The notes beneath the pieces were generated by a model. That model worked only from the letters and a program-made list of their open reading frames with translations, was not told where the DNA came from and ran no database searches. A stretch of 51,047 bases of DNA from Kribbella catacumbae DSM 19601 (GTDB lineage Bacteria > Actinomycetota > Actinomycetes > Propionibacteriales > Kribbellaceae). The stretch's first letter is position 1. Every line of letters starts with the position of its first letter. This document shows positions 7,226 to 15,301 of this stretch, piece by piece. The DNA is taken from the NCBI RefSeq assembly GCF_000372465.1, contig NZ_AQUZ01000060.1:1-51047 (forward strand), given 5' to 3'. The position numbers and the translations under genes were made by a program.

Positions 7226-8439
7226 ACGGTCGCGTTCCGCAGGACGGGGCGGGTGAGGGCGAACAGGCCGATCAGGGCCGACGCCACGCCGATGCCTAGG
7301 CAGACGCCGGTGATGCCCACCCCGTCCAGGTCCGCGAAGGTGCCCAGTACGGGGTTCATCACGACCAGCGCGAGGCTCTGGCAGAGCACAACCACCGACT
7401 GCAGCCGGGACTGGTACTCGCGCTCGACCGAGTTCATCAACAGCGGCAGCACGTGTCCGGTGAAGGTACCCACGCCGATCCCGCTGACCACTCCGGCCGC
7501 GAAGGTGAGCGGCAACGGATCGAGGGCCGAAAGGCCGAGCAGTCCGACTCCGGCCAGCAGCAGGCCGAGTGCGGCGAAGATGCCGGGACGGGCGAACGCC
7601 CCCTTCGCCAGGATCCGTAGCGCGATGATGCCGACGCCCAGGCTGCGGCTGGCGACCAGCAGGCCGGCGGTCGACGCGTCCCAGCCGTGATCCCTTGCCA
7701 GCAAGGGAAGTAGCAGCGCGTCGAGCGGCATCAACAGGCCGGCCGCGACCGTCATCGTGATCAGCAGCGCGCGAGTCAGCGGCCGTCCGAACGCGACCTT
7801 GACGCCGTCGACGATCGAACGAAACATCCCCGTCCGCGGTCCGGTCGAACCGGCCGGCATGCCCCGGAACGACAGCAGCACGATGATCATCACGGCAAAC
7901 GTCAGCGCGTCGAAACCGGCGGCCGCGGTCAGCCCCTGCCAGTTCACCAGCACGCCGCCGACCGCAGTACCGGTGACGGCGAAGACGACTCCTGTGACCT
8001 GGAAGCTAGCGAGTGCGCGCGGGACCAGCTCCGGCGACACCAGCAGCCGGGGCATCGAGCGGGACGACGGCAGGAAGAACGCGTCGATGACTCCGACGAT
8101 CAACGCGGTGGCCAGCAGCAGGCTGATCGGTTCGCCGACCGCCAGCGTGGCCGGAACCAGGACGCTCGTGACCACGAACATCGCGATGCAGCTGGCCAGC
8201 AGGACCTTCGGCGCGCCGTACCGGTCGCCTACCGCGCCGCCGATCAGGAGCAGGGCCGCGCGCGGTGCCGCGGCCAGCAGCAGCACCAGGCCGGCGACCT
8301 GTCCGCCATGCCGGCTGGCGGACCAGCCGATGGCAAACGTCATCGTCAGGTCGCCGAGCAGCGAGACAGCTGCGCCGAAGAGCCAGATCCAGTATCGGAC
8401 CGGGATGCGCTGCGTATCCGGTTCTGCGGGCGGAGTCAC
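7219..8439 (-). CDS. MFS transporter
   Basis: A 406-residue integral membrane protein of the major facilitator superfamily with about 12 predicted membrane spans, starting near WIWLFGAAVSLLGDLTMTFA. The loop GGAVGDRYGAPKVLL after the second span matches the MFS motif A (G-x3-D-R-x-G). Mid-protein there is a short cytoplasmic loop (SFRGMPAGSTGPRTG) between the two six-helix halves. It resembles small-molecule or drug exporters of the enterobactin-exporter-like group, but the substrate is not evident. The start is GTG. It is transcribed alone, ending 9 bases from the opposing dehydrogenase gene. Confidence 0.85.
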   Translation of the reverse strand: MTPPAEPDTQRIPVRYWIWLFGAAVSLLGDLTMTFAIGWSASRHGGQVAGLVLLLAAAPRAALLLIGGAVGDRYGAPKVLLASCIAMFVVTSVLVPATLAVGEPISLLLATALIVGVIDAFFLPSSRSMPRLLVSPELVPRALASFQVTGVVFAVTGTAVGGVLVNWQGLTAAAGFDALTFAVMIIVLLSFRGMPAGSTGPRTGMFRSIVDGVKVAFGRPLTRALLITMTVAAGLLMPLDALLLPLLARDHGWDASTAGLLVASRSLGVGIIALRILAKGAFARPGIFAALGLLLAGVGLLGLSALDPLPLTFAAGVVSGIGVGTFTGHVLPLLMNSVEREYQSRLQSVVVLCQSLALVVMNPVLGTFADLDGVGITGVCLGIGVASALIGLFALTRPVLRNATVS

Positions 8440-8513
8440 GATCGACGACCTTAGACGACAATGGATGGGAACTCACGGCTACCCGCCCCAGACTGTGGAA
8501 AACCTGCGAGTGT

Positions 8514-9017
8514 TCAGCCTTTACGGAGCTCTGCCGCGCCATCACGCACAGTACTGCCCTTCGCCCGGGCCAGCTCGGCCAGGTTCTCCTGGAAAGCGAT
8601 CATCTTGGCGAGCAGTTTCTCGTCGTGCGCGGCGAGCATCCGGATCGCCAGCAGACCGGCGTTGCGCGCGTTTCCGATCGACACCGTAGCCACTGGTACC
8701 CCGGCCGGCATCTGCACAATCGACAGCAGCGAGTCCATCCCGTCGAGGTACTTCAACGGCACCGGTACGCCGATCACGGGCAGCGGAGTGACCGACGCGA
8801 GCATGCCGGGCAGATGCGCGGCGCCACCGGCTCCGGCGATCAGCACTTTCAGCCCCCGGTCGTGCGCTGCCTTTCCGTAGTCGATCATCTCGACCGCCAT
8901 CCGGTGCGCCGACAGAACATCTGCCTCGAAGGGCACATCGAACTCGACACAGACCTCGGCGGCCGCCTTCATCGTCGGCCAGTCCGAGTCCGAGCCCATC
9001 AGGATTCCCACGGTCAT
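8514..9017 (-). CDS. purE: N5-carboxyaminoimidazole ribonucleotide mutase
   Basis: A cytosolic purine enzyme that moves the carboxyl group of N5-CAIR to give CAIR. At 167 residues it has the class I PurE pattern: GILMGSDSDWPTM at the N-terminus, VLSAHRM with the catalytic histidine, IAGAGGAAHLPGM, then PVIGVP and GNARNAGLLA. It lies 10 bases after purK on the same strand, so the two enzymes that replace the CO2-dependent step form one operon. The start is ATG. The last residues (GSTVRDGAAELRKG) are a poorly conserved tail. Confidence 0.97.
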   Translation of the reverse strand: MTVGILMGSDSDWPTMKAAAEVCVEFDVPFEADVLSAHRMAVEMIDYGKAAHDRGLKVLIAGAGGAAHLPGMLASVTPLPVIGVPVPLKYLDGMDSLLSIVQMPAGVPVATVSIGNARNAGLLAIRMLAAHDEKLLAKMIAFQENLAELARAKGSTVRDGAAELRKG

Positions 9018-9027
9018 GCTGTCGCCC

Positions 9028-10200
9028 TCATTCGTCGATGGTGCCGGTCAGGTACGCCGCTGCGTGCCGGGCGCGTTCGCGGACCTCGTCCAGGTCGTCG
9101 CCGTACGCCGTCACGTGGCCGACCTTGCGGCCGGGCTTCACGGACTTGCCGTAGAAGTGGATCTTCAGCCCAGGATCGCGGGCCATGCAGTGCAGCAGCC
9201 CGAGATGCATGTCCTCGACGTCACCGCCCAGAACGTTGACCATCACCGTGTAAGGCGCACGCGCCGCCGGCGACCCGAGCGGCAGATCCAGTACTGCGCG
9301 CAGGTGGTTCTCGAACTGGCTGGTGACCGCGCCCTCGATCGACCAGTGCCCGGTGTTGTGCGGCCGCATCGCCAGCTCGTTGACCAGCAGCCGGCCGTCG
9401 CGGGCCTCGAACATCTCGACCGCGAGGATCCCGACCACGCCGAGCTCGCCGACGATCTTCAGCGCGGTCTGCTGGGCCTGAGCTGCCCTGTCCGGGCTCA
9501 GATCGGGCGCGGGGGCGGTGACCTCGACGCAGATCCCGTCCCGCTGGACGGACTCCACGATCGGGTACGCGACCGCCTGGCCGTGCGGGGAGCGCGCGAC
9601 GATCGCGGACAGCTCGCGCACGAAGTCGACCTTCTCCTCGGCCAGGATCGGCACCCGCGAAGCGAACGCCTCGTCGACCACCGGGTCGTCGGCGCTGGTG
9701 GCGACCCAGACGCCCTTGCCGTCGTACCCGCCGCGGGTGGTCTTCAGGATGATCGGGAAGCCGCCGATGCGCTTGGCGAAGTCGTCGACGTCCGCCTTGG
9801 ACGCCACCACCTGATGGGCCGGCGCGGGCGCGTCGATGGTGTCCAGGCGCTGCCGCATCACCGCCTTGTCCTGCGCGTGCACCAGGGCGTCGGGGCCGGG
9901 GCGGACCTTGACGCCCTCGGCCTCCAGGGCCCGGAGCAGCTCGGTCGGGACGTGCTCGTGGTCGAAGGTGACCACGTCCGCGTCAGCGGCGAACCGGCGT
10001 ACGGTGTCGGGGTCGCGGTAGTCGCCCACCGGCGCGTCGGCGACCGCCTGGGCCGCGGAGACCGTGGGCCCTTCGGCGAGCACCCGCAGCTGGATGCCCA
10101 GCGCGACCGCCGCTTCCTGGGTCATCCGGGCCAGCTGACCGCCTCCGACCATGCCCACCACGGGGGTCCCGACGGGGAGATCCTTGCGCTCGAACTTCAC
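9028..10200 (-). CDS. purK: N5-carboxyaminoimidazole ribonucleotide synthase
   Basis: An ATP-grasp enzyme of 390 residues that carboxylates AIR with bicarbonate and ATP to N5-CAIR. The N-terminal fold has VVGMVGGGQLARMTQEAA. The ATP-grasp core shows FPIILKTTRGGYDGKGVW and ILAEEKVDFVRELS, and the metal/carboxylate region shows NELAMRPHNTGHWSIEG. It is the first gene of the purK-purE pair. The GTG start has no Shine-Dalgarno; TAGGCT lies 6 bases upstream, so a leaderless message is likely. It is divergent from the GtrA-like gene. Confidence 0.96.
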   Translation of the reverse strand: MKFERKDLPVGTPVVGMVGGGQLARMTQEAAVALGIQLRVLAEGPTVSAAQAVADAPVGDYRDPDTVRRFAADADVVTFDHEHVPTELLRALEAEGVKVRPGPDALVHAQDKAVMRQRLDTIDAPAPAHQVVASKADVDDFAKRIGGFPIILKTTRGGYDGKGVWVATSADDPVVDEAFASRVPILAEEKVDFVRELSAIVARSPHGQAVAYPIVESVQRDGICVEVTAPAPDLSPDRAAQAQQTALKIVGELGVVGILAVEMFEARDGRLLVNELAMRPHNTGHWSIEGAVTSQFENHLRAVLDLPLGSPAARAPYTVMVNVLGGDVEDMHLGLLHCMARDPGLKIHFYGKSVKPGRKVGHVTAYGDDLDEVRERARHAAAYLTGTIDE

Positions 10201-10352
10201 GGGTGGAGCCTAATGTGCGGACAACTTCGCCAGCTCGGCGGCGTCAAGGAGACGTCAAGACGGGCCGGGAATTTCGGCGTCTGACCCGTTGCCGGGTACC
10301 GTGGGAAGCTGTCCGTGCCGCCGTCCGTGTTCACAGAGAGTTTCCGGGACCG

Positions 10353-10916
10353 TTGAAGATCGTCACAACGCTGTATCGCCAGGTGGAGCACCTGGTGCAC
10401 GAGGTGGCCAAGTTCGGTCTGGTCGGACTGCTCGGAATGGTCGTGGACCTGCCGATCTACAACTGGCTGGTCTTCGACAACCCGCTCGTCCTCGGCGCGT
10501 CGACCAACGGCATGCTGCACGACAAGCCCGTCACGGCGAAGTTCATCTCGGTGACGGTCGCCACCATCGCGACGTACCTGGGCAACCGGCACTGGACCTG
10601 GCGGCACCGTGAGCGCACCGGGCTGCACCGCGAGTACGTGCTCTTCTTCGTCCTGAACGGCATCGGCCTGCTGATCGCGGCCGGCTGCCTCGGCTTCTCG
10701 CGGTACGTCCTGGACCAGCACAGCTGGCTGGCCGACAACATCGCCGCCAACTTCGTCGGCCTGGGGCTGGGCACGCTGTTCCGCTTCTGGTCCTACCGCA
10801 AGTTCGTCTTCCGCGAAGAGATCGCCCTCGACGAGGCCGAGCACCAGGTCAAGGCCCCGGACTCCCCGGCCGCCCTGGACACCGACAGCACCGGCGACCT
10901 GCCGGTCATTCGCTGA
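10353..10916 (+). CDS. GtrA-like membrane protein
   Basis: A small integral membrane protein of about 188 residues in the GtrA family, whose members are thought to move or organise lipid-linked sugars for cell-surface glycans. Four hydrophobic spans are visible: FGLVGLLGMVVDLPIYNWL, FISVTVATIATYLGN, the LFFVLNGIGLLIAAGCL segment, and NFVGLGLGTLFRFWSYR followed by KFVF, with the typical NRHWTWRH loop. The C-terminal 35 residues are acidic and disordered. The TTG start was chosen because the upstream frame is unlike the family and GAGAG lies just before; starts further upstream cannot be excluded. It is divergent from purK. Confidence 0.8.
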   Translation: MKIVTTLYRQVEHLVHEVAKFGLVGLLGMVVDLPIYNWLVFDNPLVLGASTNGMLHDKPVTAKFISVTVATIATYLGNRHWTWRHRERTGLHREYVLFFVLNGIGLLIAAGCLGFSRYVLDQHSWLADNIAANFVGLGLGTLFRFWSYRKFVFREEIALDEAEHQVKAPDSPAALDTDSTGDLPVIR

Positions 10917-10957
10917 AAAAACCTTCTGCCCCGAACCGCCCGCCGTGTGAGGATGCG

Positions 10958-12172
10958 GTGGTGACCGAGTTCCCTGTGCGTCCGGCCGTGGCCGAGGACT
11001 ATGAAGAGATGGGTGCCCTGTTCGCCGGGGCGATGCTGTTCGAGTCGTCCGTCGACGACCTCGGGCGAAGACTGTTCGAGCCTGAGCGGGCGCTGGCGGC
11101 GACCGACGGCGCTGAACTCGTCGGCACCACGCGGGCGTTGACGCGCGACCTGTCCGTCCCCGGTGCGGTGGTTCCGGCGGCGCATGTGACCGGGGTCGGA
11201 GTGCGGGCCACCCATCGCCGGCGCGGTCTGATGGCGGAACTGATCACCCGGCAACTGCGCGAGGTACCGGAAGCCATCGCGGTGCTCTGGGCCAGCGAGT
11301 CCGGCATCTACGGACGCTTCGGGTACGGCGCTGCCGCGTTCGGTACGTCGTACGAGGTCGATCTGCATCGGGTCGGGCCCTCCAGCGTGCGGACGCGTCC
11401 GGGCGAGATCAGTGTGTTGTCCGCCGCTGATGCCCTCAAGGAACTGCCCTCGTTGCATCGAAACTTGCAGGAACGGCGACCGGGTGTCTCCGGTCGGTCG
11501 GATCTCCTGTGGGAGCAGCGCCTGACCGACAAGCCGGACGATCGCGGCGGCATGACCGCCCGCGAGATCCTGGTGCACCGTGACGAGACCGGCACCATCG
11601 ACGGCTACGCCCTCTGGCGCGGCAAGATGGGCTGGGGGCCGACCGGTCCCGCCAGCGAGGTACAGGTCGAAGAGCTGGTCGCGGTCGAGCCGGCTGCTTA
11701 CCGGGCCCTGTGGCAGCACCTGCTGACGCTGGATCTGGCCGCCACGCTCAGGTTCGGCTTCGCCGCGACAGATGAGCCGCTGCAGCAACTCGTCACCACC
11801 CCGACGGCGCTGAACCGGCGGGTGACCGAATCCCTGTGGCTGCGCGTGACGGACGTCGCCCGCGCCCTCGAGCAACGCCGGTACGCCGTTGCGGTCGACC
11901 TCGTGTTCGAGGTGACCGACGAAGTGATTCCGGCCAACGCCGGGCGGTTCCGGCTGGCTGCGGACGGTCCGGCCGTGCGATGCGAGCGGACCGAGGACAC
12001 GGCCGACCTGAGCCTGTCCGTGACCGAACTCGGCGCGGCCTACCTCGGCGGCCGCAGGCTAGCCGAGTTCGCCGCCACCGGCCGGGTCATCGAGCACACC
12101 CCCGGAACACTCACCCTGGCCACCGCAGCGTTCGGCTGGCCGATCGCACCAGCCAGCATCGAGATCTTCTGA
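10958..12172 (+). CDS. Eis-like GNAT-family N-acetyltransferase
   Basis: A 404-residue acetyl-CoA-dependent acetyltransferase of the Eis type. Two GNAT-like regions come first: the acetyl-CoA loop VGVRATHRRRGLMAELI near residues 85-101, and SGIYGRFGYGAA near 115. An SCP2-like C-terminal domain follows (LSVTELGAAYLGGRRL). In Mycobacterium, Eis acetylates aminoglycosides and protein lysines; here the substrate is unknown. A second copy sits at about 35 kb and is not recently duplicated at sequence level. GTG at 10958 or 10961 can serve as start. It is followed 9 bases later by a convergent gene. Confidence 0.88.
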   Translation: MVTEFPVRPAVAEDYEEMGALFAGAMLFESSVDDLGRRLFEPERALAATDGAELVGTTRALTRDLSVPGAVVPAAHVTGVGVRATHRRRGLMAELITRQLREVPEAIAVLWASESGIYGRFGYGAAAFGTSYEVDLHRVGPSSVRTRPGEISVLSAADALKELPSLHRNLQERRPGVSGRSDLLWEQRLTDKPDDRGGMTAREILVHRDETGTIDGYALWRGKMGWGPTGPASEVQVEELVAVEPAAYRALWQHLLTLDLAATLRFGFAATDEPLQQLVTTPTALNRRVTESLWLRVTDVARALEQRRYAVAVDLVFEVTDEVIPANAGRFRLAADGPAVRCERTEDTADLSLSVTELGAAYLGGRRLAEFAATGRVIEHTPGTLTLATAAFGWPIAPASIEIF

Positions 12173-12181
12173 TCCGCGGGG

Positions 12182-12799
12182 TCAGCGGCGGTCGTTGTCG
12201 TCGGAGCTGAAGAGGGTTTCGGAGTCCGGCTCAGCTGTACTACGGGGTTCGCGGCGGCGGAGGGGTTCCGGCGGGGCTTCGTCGTCGAGGTAGCCGTCGC
12301 CGGGCTTGCCGTCCGGGCCGCCGAAGAGCAGGTCGGACATCTTCAGGTGCATCTGCTCCACGTGCGGCACGTCGGGCAGGACCACCTGACCGCCCTCGCT
12401 GGCCGACTGGATCTGCAGTGTGCCGCAACGGAGCATCCGGTCGATCAGGCCGTGCTCGTAGGAGACGTCGTTGATCCGCATCAGCGGGATGTCGCGGCCG
12501 GTGCGGGTCAGGATGCCGTGCCGGGTGATCAGCCGCCGGTTGGTCAGCGTGTAGCTGGAGAAGAACCAGTTCAGGAACGGCTTGGCCGCGAACCCGAACA
12601 GGATCAGCAGGCCGACCACCCCGATCGCGATCCGGGCCGGAGTCTGCAGGCTGCCTTCCGGCACCACGGCAGCCAGGAAAGCGCCGCCGGCCGCCACCAC
12701 GAGCAGCAGGAACACCGGGAAGATCAGCGCCTTCCAGTGCGTCCGGGTGCTGACGACGACGTACTCGTCCTCACCCAACAACTTCGCCGAGATCGCCAT
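12182..12799 (-). CDS. PH-domain (bPH2/YdbS-like) membrane protein
   Basis: A 205-residue membrane protein. Two spans occupy residues 25-45 (ALIFPVFLLLVVAAGGAFLAA) and 57-78. A bacterial PH-like domain follows, with the family motif YTLTNRRLITRHGILTRTGRDIPL near 83-106 and INDVSYEHGLIDRMLRCGTL. The C-terminal 45 residues are charged and disordered. Function is not known beyond membrane association; the family is widespread in actinomycetes. It is transcribed alone, divergent from the oxalate/formate-type carrier. Confidence 0.85.
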   Translation of the reverse strand: MAISAKLLGEDEYVVVSTRTHWKALIFPVFLLLVVAAGGAFLAAVVPEGSLQTPARIAIGVVGLLILFGFAAKPFLNWFFSSYTLTNRRLITRHGILTRTGRDIPLMRINDVSYEHGLIDRMLRCGTLQIQSASEGGQVVLPDVPHVEQMHLKMSDLLFGGPDGKPGDGYLDDEAPPEPLRRREPRSTAEPDSETLFSSDDNDRR

Positions 12800-12853
12800 G
12801 TCCCCAGTCTCACAGTTCGGGGGGCCGCTTGTCGCCGGTCGACACGGTTGCCC

Positions 12854-12938
12854 TTGCGGACACTGCTTCTGGGCAGACCCTGGGTGGTAGTTGAACCTTA
12901 ACTAATCAACTGCTTCACAAATCGCATACTGTCCGCAA
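12854..12938. promoter_or_regulatory. Inverted half-sites upstream of the OFA-type carrier
   Basis: TTGCGGACA (12854-12862) and its complement TGTCCGCAA (12930-12938) face each other across 67 bases. Between them AGTTGA and TCAACT (12889-12894 and 12907-12912) form a smaller inverted repeat. This AT-richer stretch is the promoter region of the carrier; no regulator gene is adjacent. Confidence 0.4.
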
Positions 12939-13000
12939 AGATGCGCGAGGGGGTCCTGCGTCACACAATCTGGGGGGCTCGAACACTCTGAGGAGCCGTG

Positions 13001-14398
13001 ATGGGCATCTTGTCGGTACTCGATCGCGAGCACACCATCGCGCCACCGGGGTACGGCCGCTGGCTGATCCCGCCGGCTGCACTGGCTGTGCATCTGTGTA
13101 TCGGTCAGGCGTACGCGACCAGCGTGTACAAGACGTCGATGACCAAGCACTTCGACGCCAGCCAGACCTCGATCGGGGTGATCTTCAGCATCGCGATCGT
13201 GATGCTGGGCTTGTCCGCCGCGATCGGCGGCACCTGGGTTGAACGCAACGGCCCGCGCAAGTCGATGTTCGTCTCGGCCTGCTTCTGGGCCAGCGGGTTC
13301 ATGGTAGGGGCCCTGGGCATCGGTACCGGTCAGCTCTGGCTGGTCTACCTCGGCTATGGCTTCATCGGCGGCATCGGGCTGGGGATCGGCTACATCTCCC
13401 CGGTCTCCACGCTGATCAAGTGGTTCCCTGACCGGCCCGGCCTCGCCACCGGCCTGGCGATCATGGGCTTCGGCGGCGGCGCCCTGGTCGCCAGCCCGCT
13501 CTCCCGCCAGCTACTGAGCCTGTACGACGACGGCTACGACCCCAACAAGTCCGGCTCGGTGGCCGGTGGTGGCGCGCTGGTCGCACTGTTCCTGACGCTC
13601 GGCATCGGCTACTTCGTGATCATGATGTTCGGCGTGTTCAACATCCGGGTCCCCGCCGACGGCTGGAAGCCGGCCGGGTTCGATCCCGCGACGGTGAAGG
13701 CGAAATCCCTCGTCACCACCGCGAACGTGTCGGCGGCGAACGCGATCAAGACCCCGCAGTTCTGGTGCCTGTGGGTCGTCCTGCTCTGCAACGTCACCGC
13801 CGGGATCGGCATCCTGGAACAGGCCAGCCCGATGATCCAGGACTTCTTCCGCGGCGGCGACGGCAAGTCGAGTGTCGCGGTCGCGGCGGCGGCCGGATTC
13901 GTCGGCCTGCTGTCGATCTTCAACATGGCCGGCCGGTTCGTCTGGTCGTCGACGTCGGACCTGATCGGGCGCAAGCCGATCTACGCGATGTACCTCGGGG
14001 TCAGCATCATCTTCTACTTCCTGCTGGCCACCGTCGGCCACAACAGCACCGCGCTGTTCGTGTTGTTCGCCGCGGTCATCCTGTCCTTCTACGGCGGCGG
14101 TTTCGCCACCGTACCGGCGTACCTGCGGGATCTTTTCGGGACCTATCAGGTCGGCGCGATCCATGGCCGGCTGCTGACCGCGTGGTCGGTCGCCGGGGTG
14201 GCCGGGCCGCTCATCATCAACGGATTCCTCGACAGGGAAGGGAAACCGGGCACGCTGACAGCCGAGGCCTACCGGCCCGCGCTGTTCACCATGGTCGGCG
14301 TCCTGGCGATCGGCTTCGTCGCCAACCTGCTGATCCGGCCGGTCGCGGACCGGTTCCACGAACCAGCCAAGGCAACCGCAGCGGAGGCAGCGAAATGA
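13001..14398 (+). CDS. OFA-family MFS transporter (oxalate/formate antiporter-like)
   Basis: A 465-residue carrier with about 12 spans, of the oxalate:formate antiporter branch. Recognisable parts are the start WLIPPAALAVHLCIGQAYA, the GGIGLGIGYISPVSTLIKWFPDRPGLATG stretch (helices 4-5), MGFGGGALVASP, and SDLIGRKPIYAMYLG in the second half. Substrates in this group are small mono- or dicarboxylates; the substrate here is not proven. The ATG was preferred over the GTG three bases earlier because AGGAG lies 5 bases ahead. The stop overlaps the start of a 35-residue membrane peptide, which suggests a two-part transporter. Confidence 0.88.
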   Translation: MGILSVLDREHTIAPPGYGRWLIPPAALAVHLCIGQAYATSVYKTSMTKHFDASQTSIGVIFSIAIVMLGLSAAIGGTWVERNGPRKSMFVSACFWASGFMVGALGIGTGQLWLVYLGYGFIGGIGLGIGYISPVSTLIKWFPDRPGLATGLAIMGFGGGALVASPLSRQLLSLYDDGYDPNKSGSVAGGGALVALFLTLGIGYFVIMMFGVFNIRVPADGWKPAGFDPATVKAKSLVTTANVSAANAIKTPQFWCLWVVLLCNVTAGIGILEQASPMIQDFFRGGDGKSSVAVAAAAGFVGLLSIFNMAGRFVWSSTSDLIGRKPIYAMYLGVSIIFYFLLATVGHNSTALFVLFAAVILSFYGGGFATVPAYLRDLFGTYQVGAIHGRLLTAWSVAGVAGPLIINGFLDREGKPGTLTAEAYRPALFTMVGVLAIGFVANLLIRPVADRFHEPAKATAAEAAK

Positions 14399-14502
14399 AC
14401 CAGACTCCCCGGCTAGTCGTCTCCTGGGCGCTGGTAGCCGTCCTGCTCGGCTACGGCATCATCCAGACGCTGATCACCGCAGCGAAGCTCTTCACTAACT
14501 AG
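14395..14502 (+). CDS. MFS transporter small subunit
   Basis: A 35-residue single-span peptide, MNQTPRLVVSWALV followed by AVLLGYGIIQTLITAAKLF. Its ATG overlaps the carrier stop as ATGA, so the two are coupled. Tiny membrane partners of this form are known next to OFA-type carriers in bacteria and are called the MFS transporter small subunit. The length, the WALVAVLLGYGI core and the position all match. Its last 8 bases overlap the 3' end of the opposing biotin ligase gene. Its exact role in the transporter is unknown. Confidence 0.8.
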   Translation: MNQTPRLVVSWALVAVLLGYGIIQTLITAAKLFTN

Positions 14503-15301
14503 AACGCACGTGGGTGACATCGCCGGCGGCCAGGACGTGTGGGCCGTCGGCGGTCAGCACCACCAGCCGTCCATCGGAATCCAGATCCGTGGCGGTACCT
14601 TCCAGGAAGACGCCGCCGGGCAGCTCCACTCGCACTTGCCGGCCGAAGGTCGCCGACAGCTCCCGGTAGTCCGGCAGGATCGTTTCCGGGTCTCCAGATG
14701 CGTCGACCCAGGTCCGATAGCGAGCAGCCAGCTCCCGCAGTACTGCGGACAGCACCGTGGCCCTGTCGGTTGTCGCGGCACCTTCCAGCGCCATCGACGT
14801 CGCCACCTCGGTCGGCCGCTCCGCCTTCTTCAGCGTGACGTTGAGGCCGATACCGACCACCGCCGCCGGCCCATCCACCCGCTCCAGCAGGATGCCCGCC
14901 AGCTTCCGGTCCTCCACCAGTACGTCGTTAGGCCACTTCACCTGAGCAGGGATCTCCCCCACCTGCCGTACTGCGGCCGCGACCGCCAGCGGAACCAGTA
15001 GCCCCAGCCACGGCCAACGATGCGACGGGACGCCCGTCGGGCGCAGCAGAGCAGACATGAGCAGCGCAGAGCGCGCCGGAGTGGTCCACGTACGCCCCAG
15101 CCGCCCACGACCCGACGACTGGTACTCCGCCGCCACCACGAGCCCCTCAGGCGCCCCGGAGCGCGCTGCGGCGGCTACGACGGCGTTGGTCGACTCCGTC
15201 TCGGCCAGTACGTCGATCTGGCTCCATAGCGAGCCAGGACGGACCAGCCGCCCCCGCAGGAACTCAACGTCGAGGGGCGGCCTCTCCAGATCGCCGAACA
15301 T
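14495..15301 (-). CDS. birA: Biotin--[acetyl-CoA carboxylase] ligase
   Basis: A 268-residue enzyme that makes biotinyl-AMP and attaches biotin to carboxylase carrier proteins. The biotinyl-AMP loop SSGRGRLGRTW lies near residues 62-72, KWPNDVLVEDRKLAGILLE near 119-137, and GIGLNV near 148. The C-terminal SH3-like domain follows (GRQVRVELPG). There is no N-terminal helix-turn-helix, so it should be ligase only and not a biotin-operon repressor. The ATG overlaps the stop of the upstream PEP carboxylase gene by one base. It presumably serves the acyl-CoA carboxylases whose carboxyltransferase subunits lie in this window. Confidence 0.95.
   Translation of the reverse strand: MFGDLERPPLDVEFLRGRLVRPGSLWSQIDVLAETESTNAVVAAAARSGAPEGLVVAAEYQSSGRGRLGRTWTTPARSALLMSALLRPTGVPSHRWPWLGLLVPLAVAAAVRQVGEIPAQVKWPNDVLVEDRKLAGILLERVDGPAAVVGIGLNVTLKKAERPTEVATSMALEGAATTDRATVLSAVLRELAARYRTWVDASGDPETILPDYRELSATFGRQVRVELPGGVFLEGTATDLDSDGRLVVLTADGPHVLAAGDVTHVRSS

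Noticed and set aside
13511..14359. Long antisense frame over the OFA carrier
   Set aside because: Shadow of the transporter gene, no motifs and biased composition.
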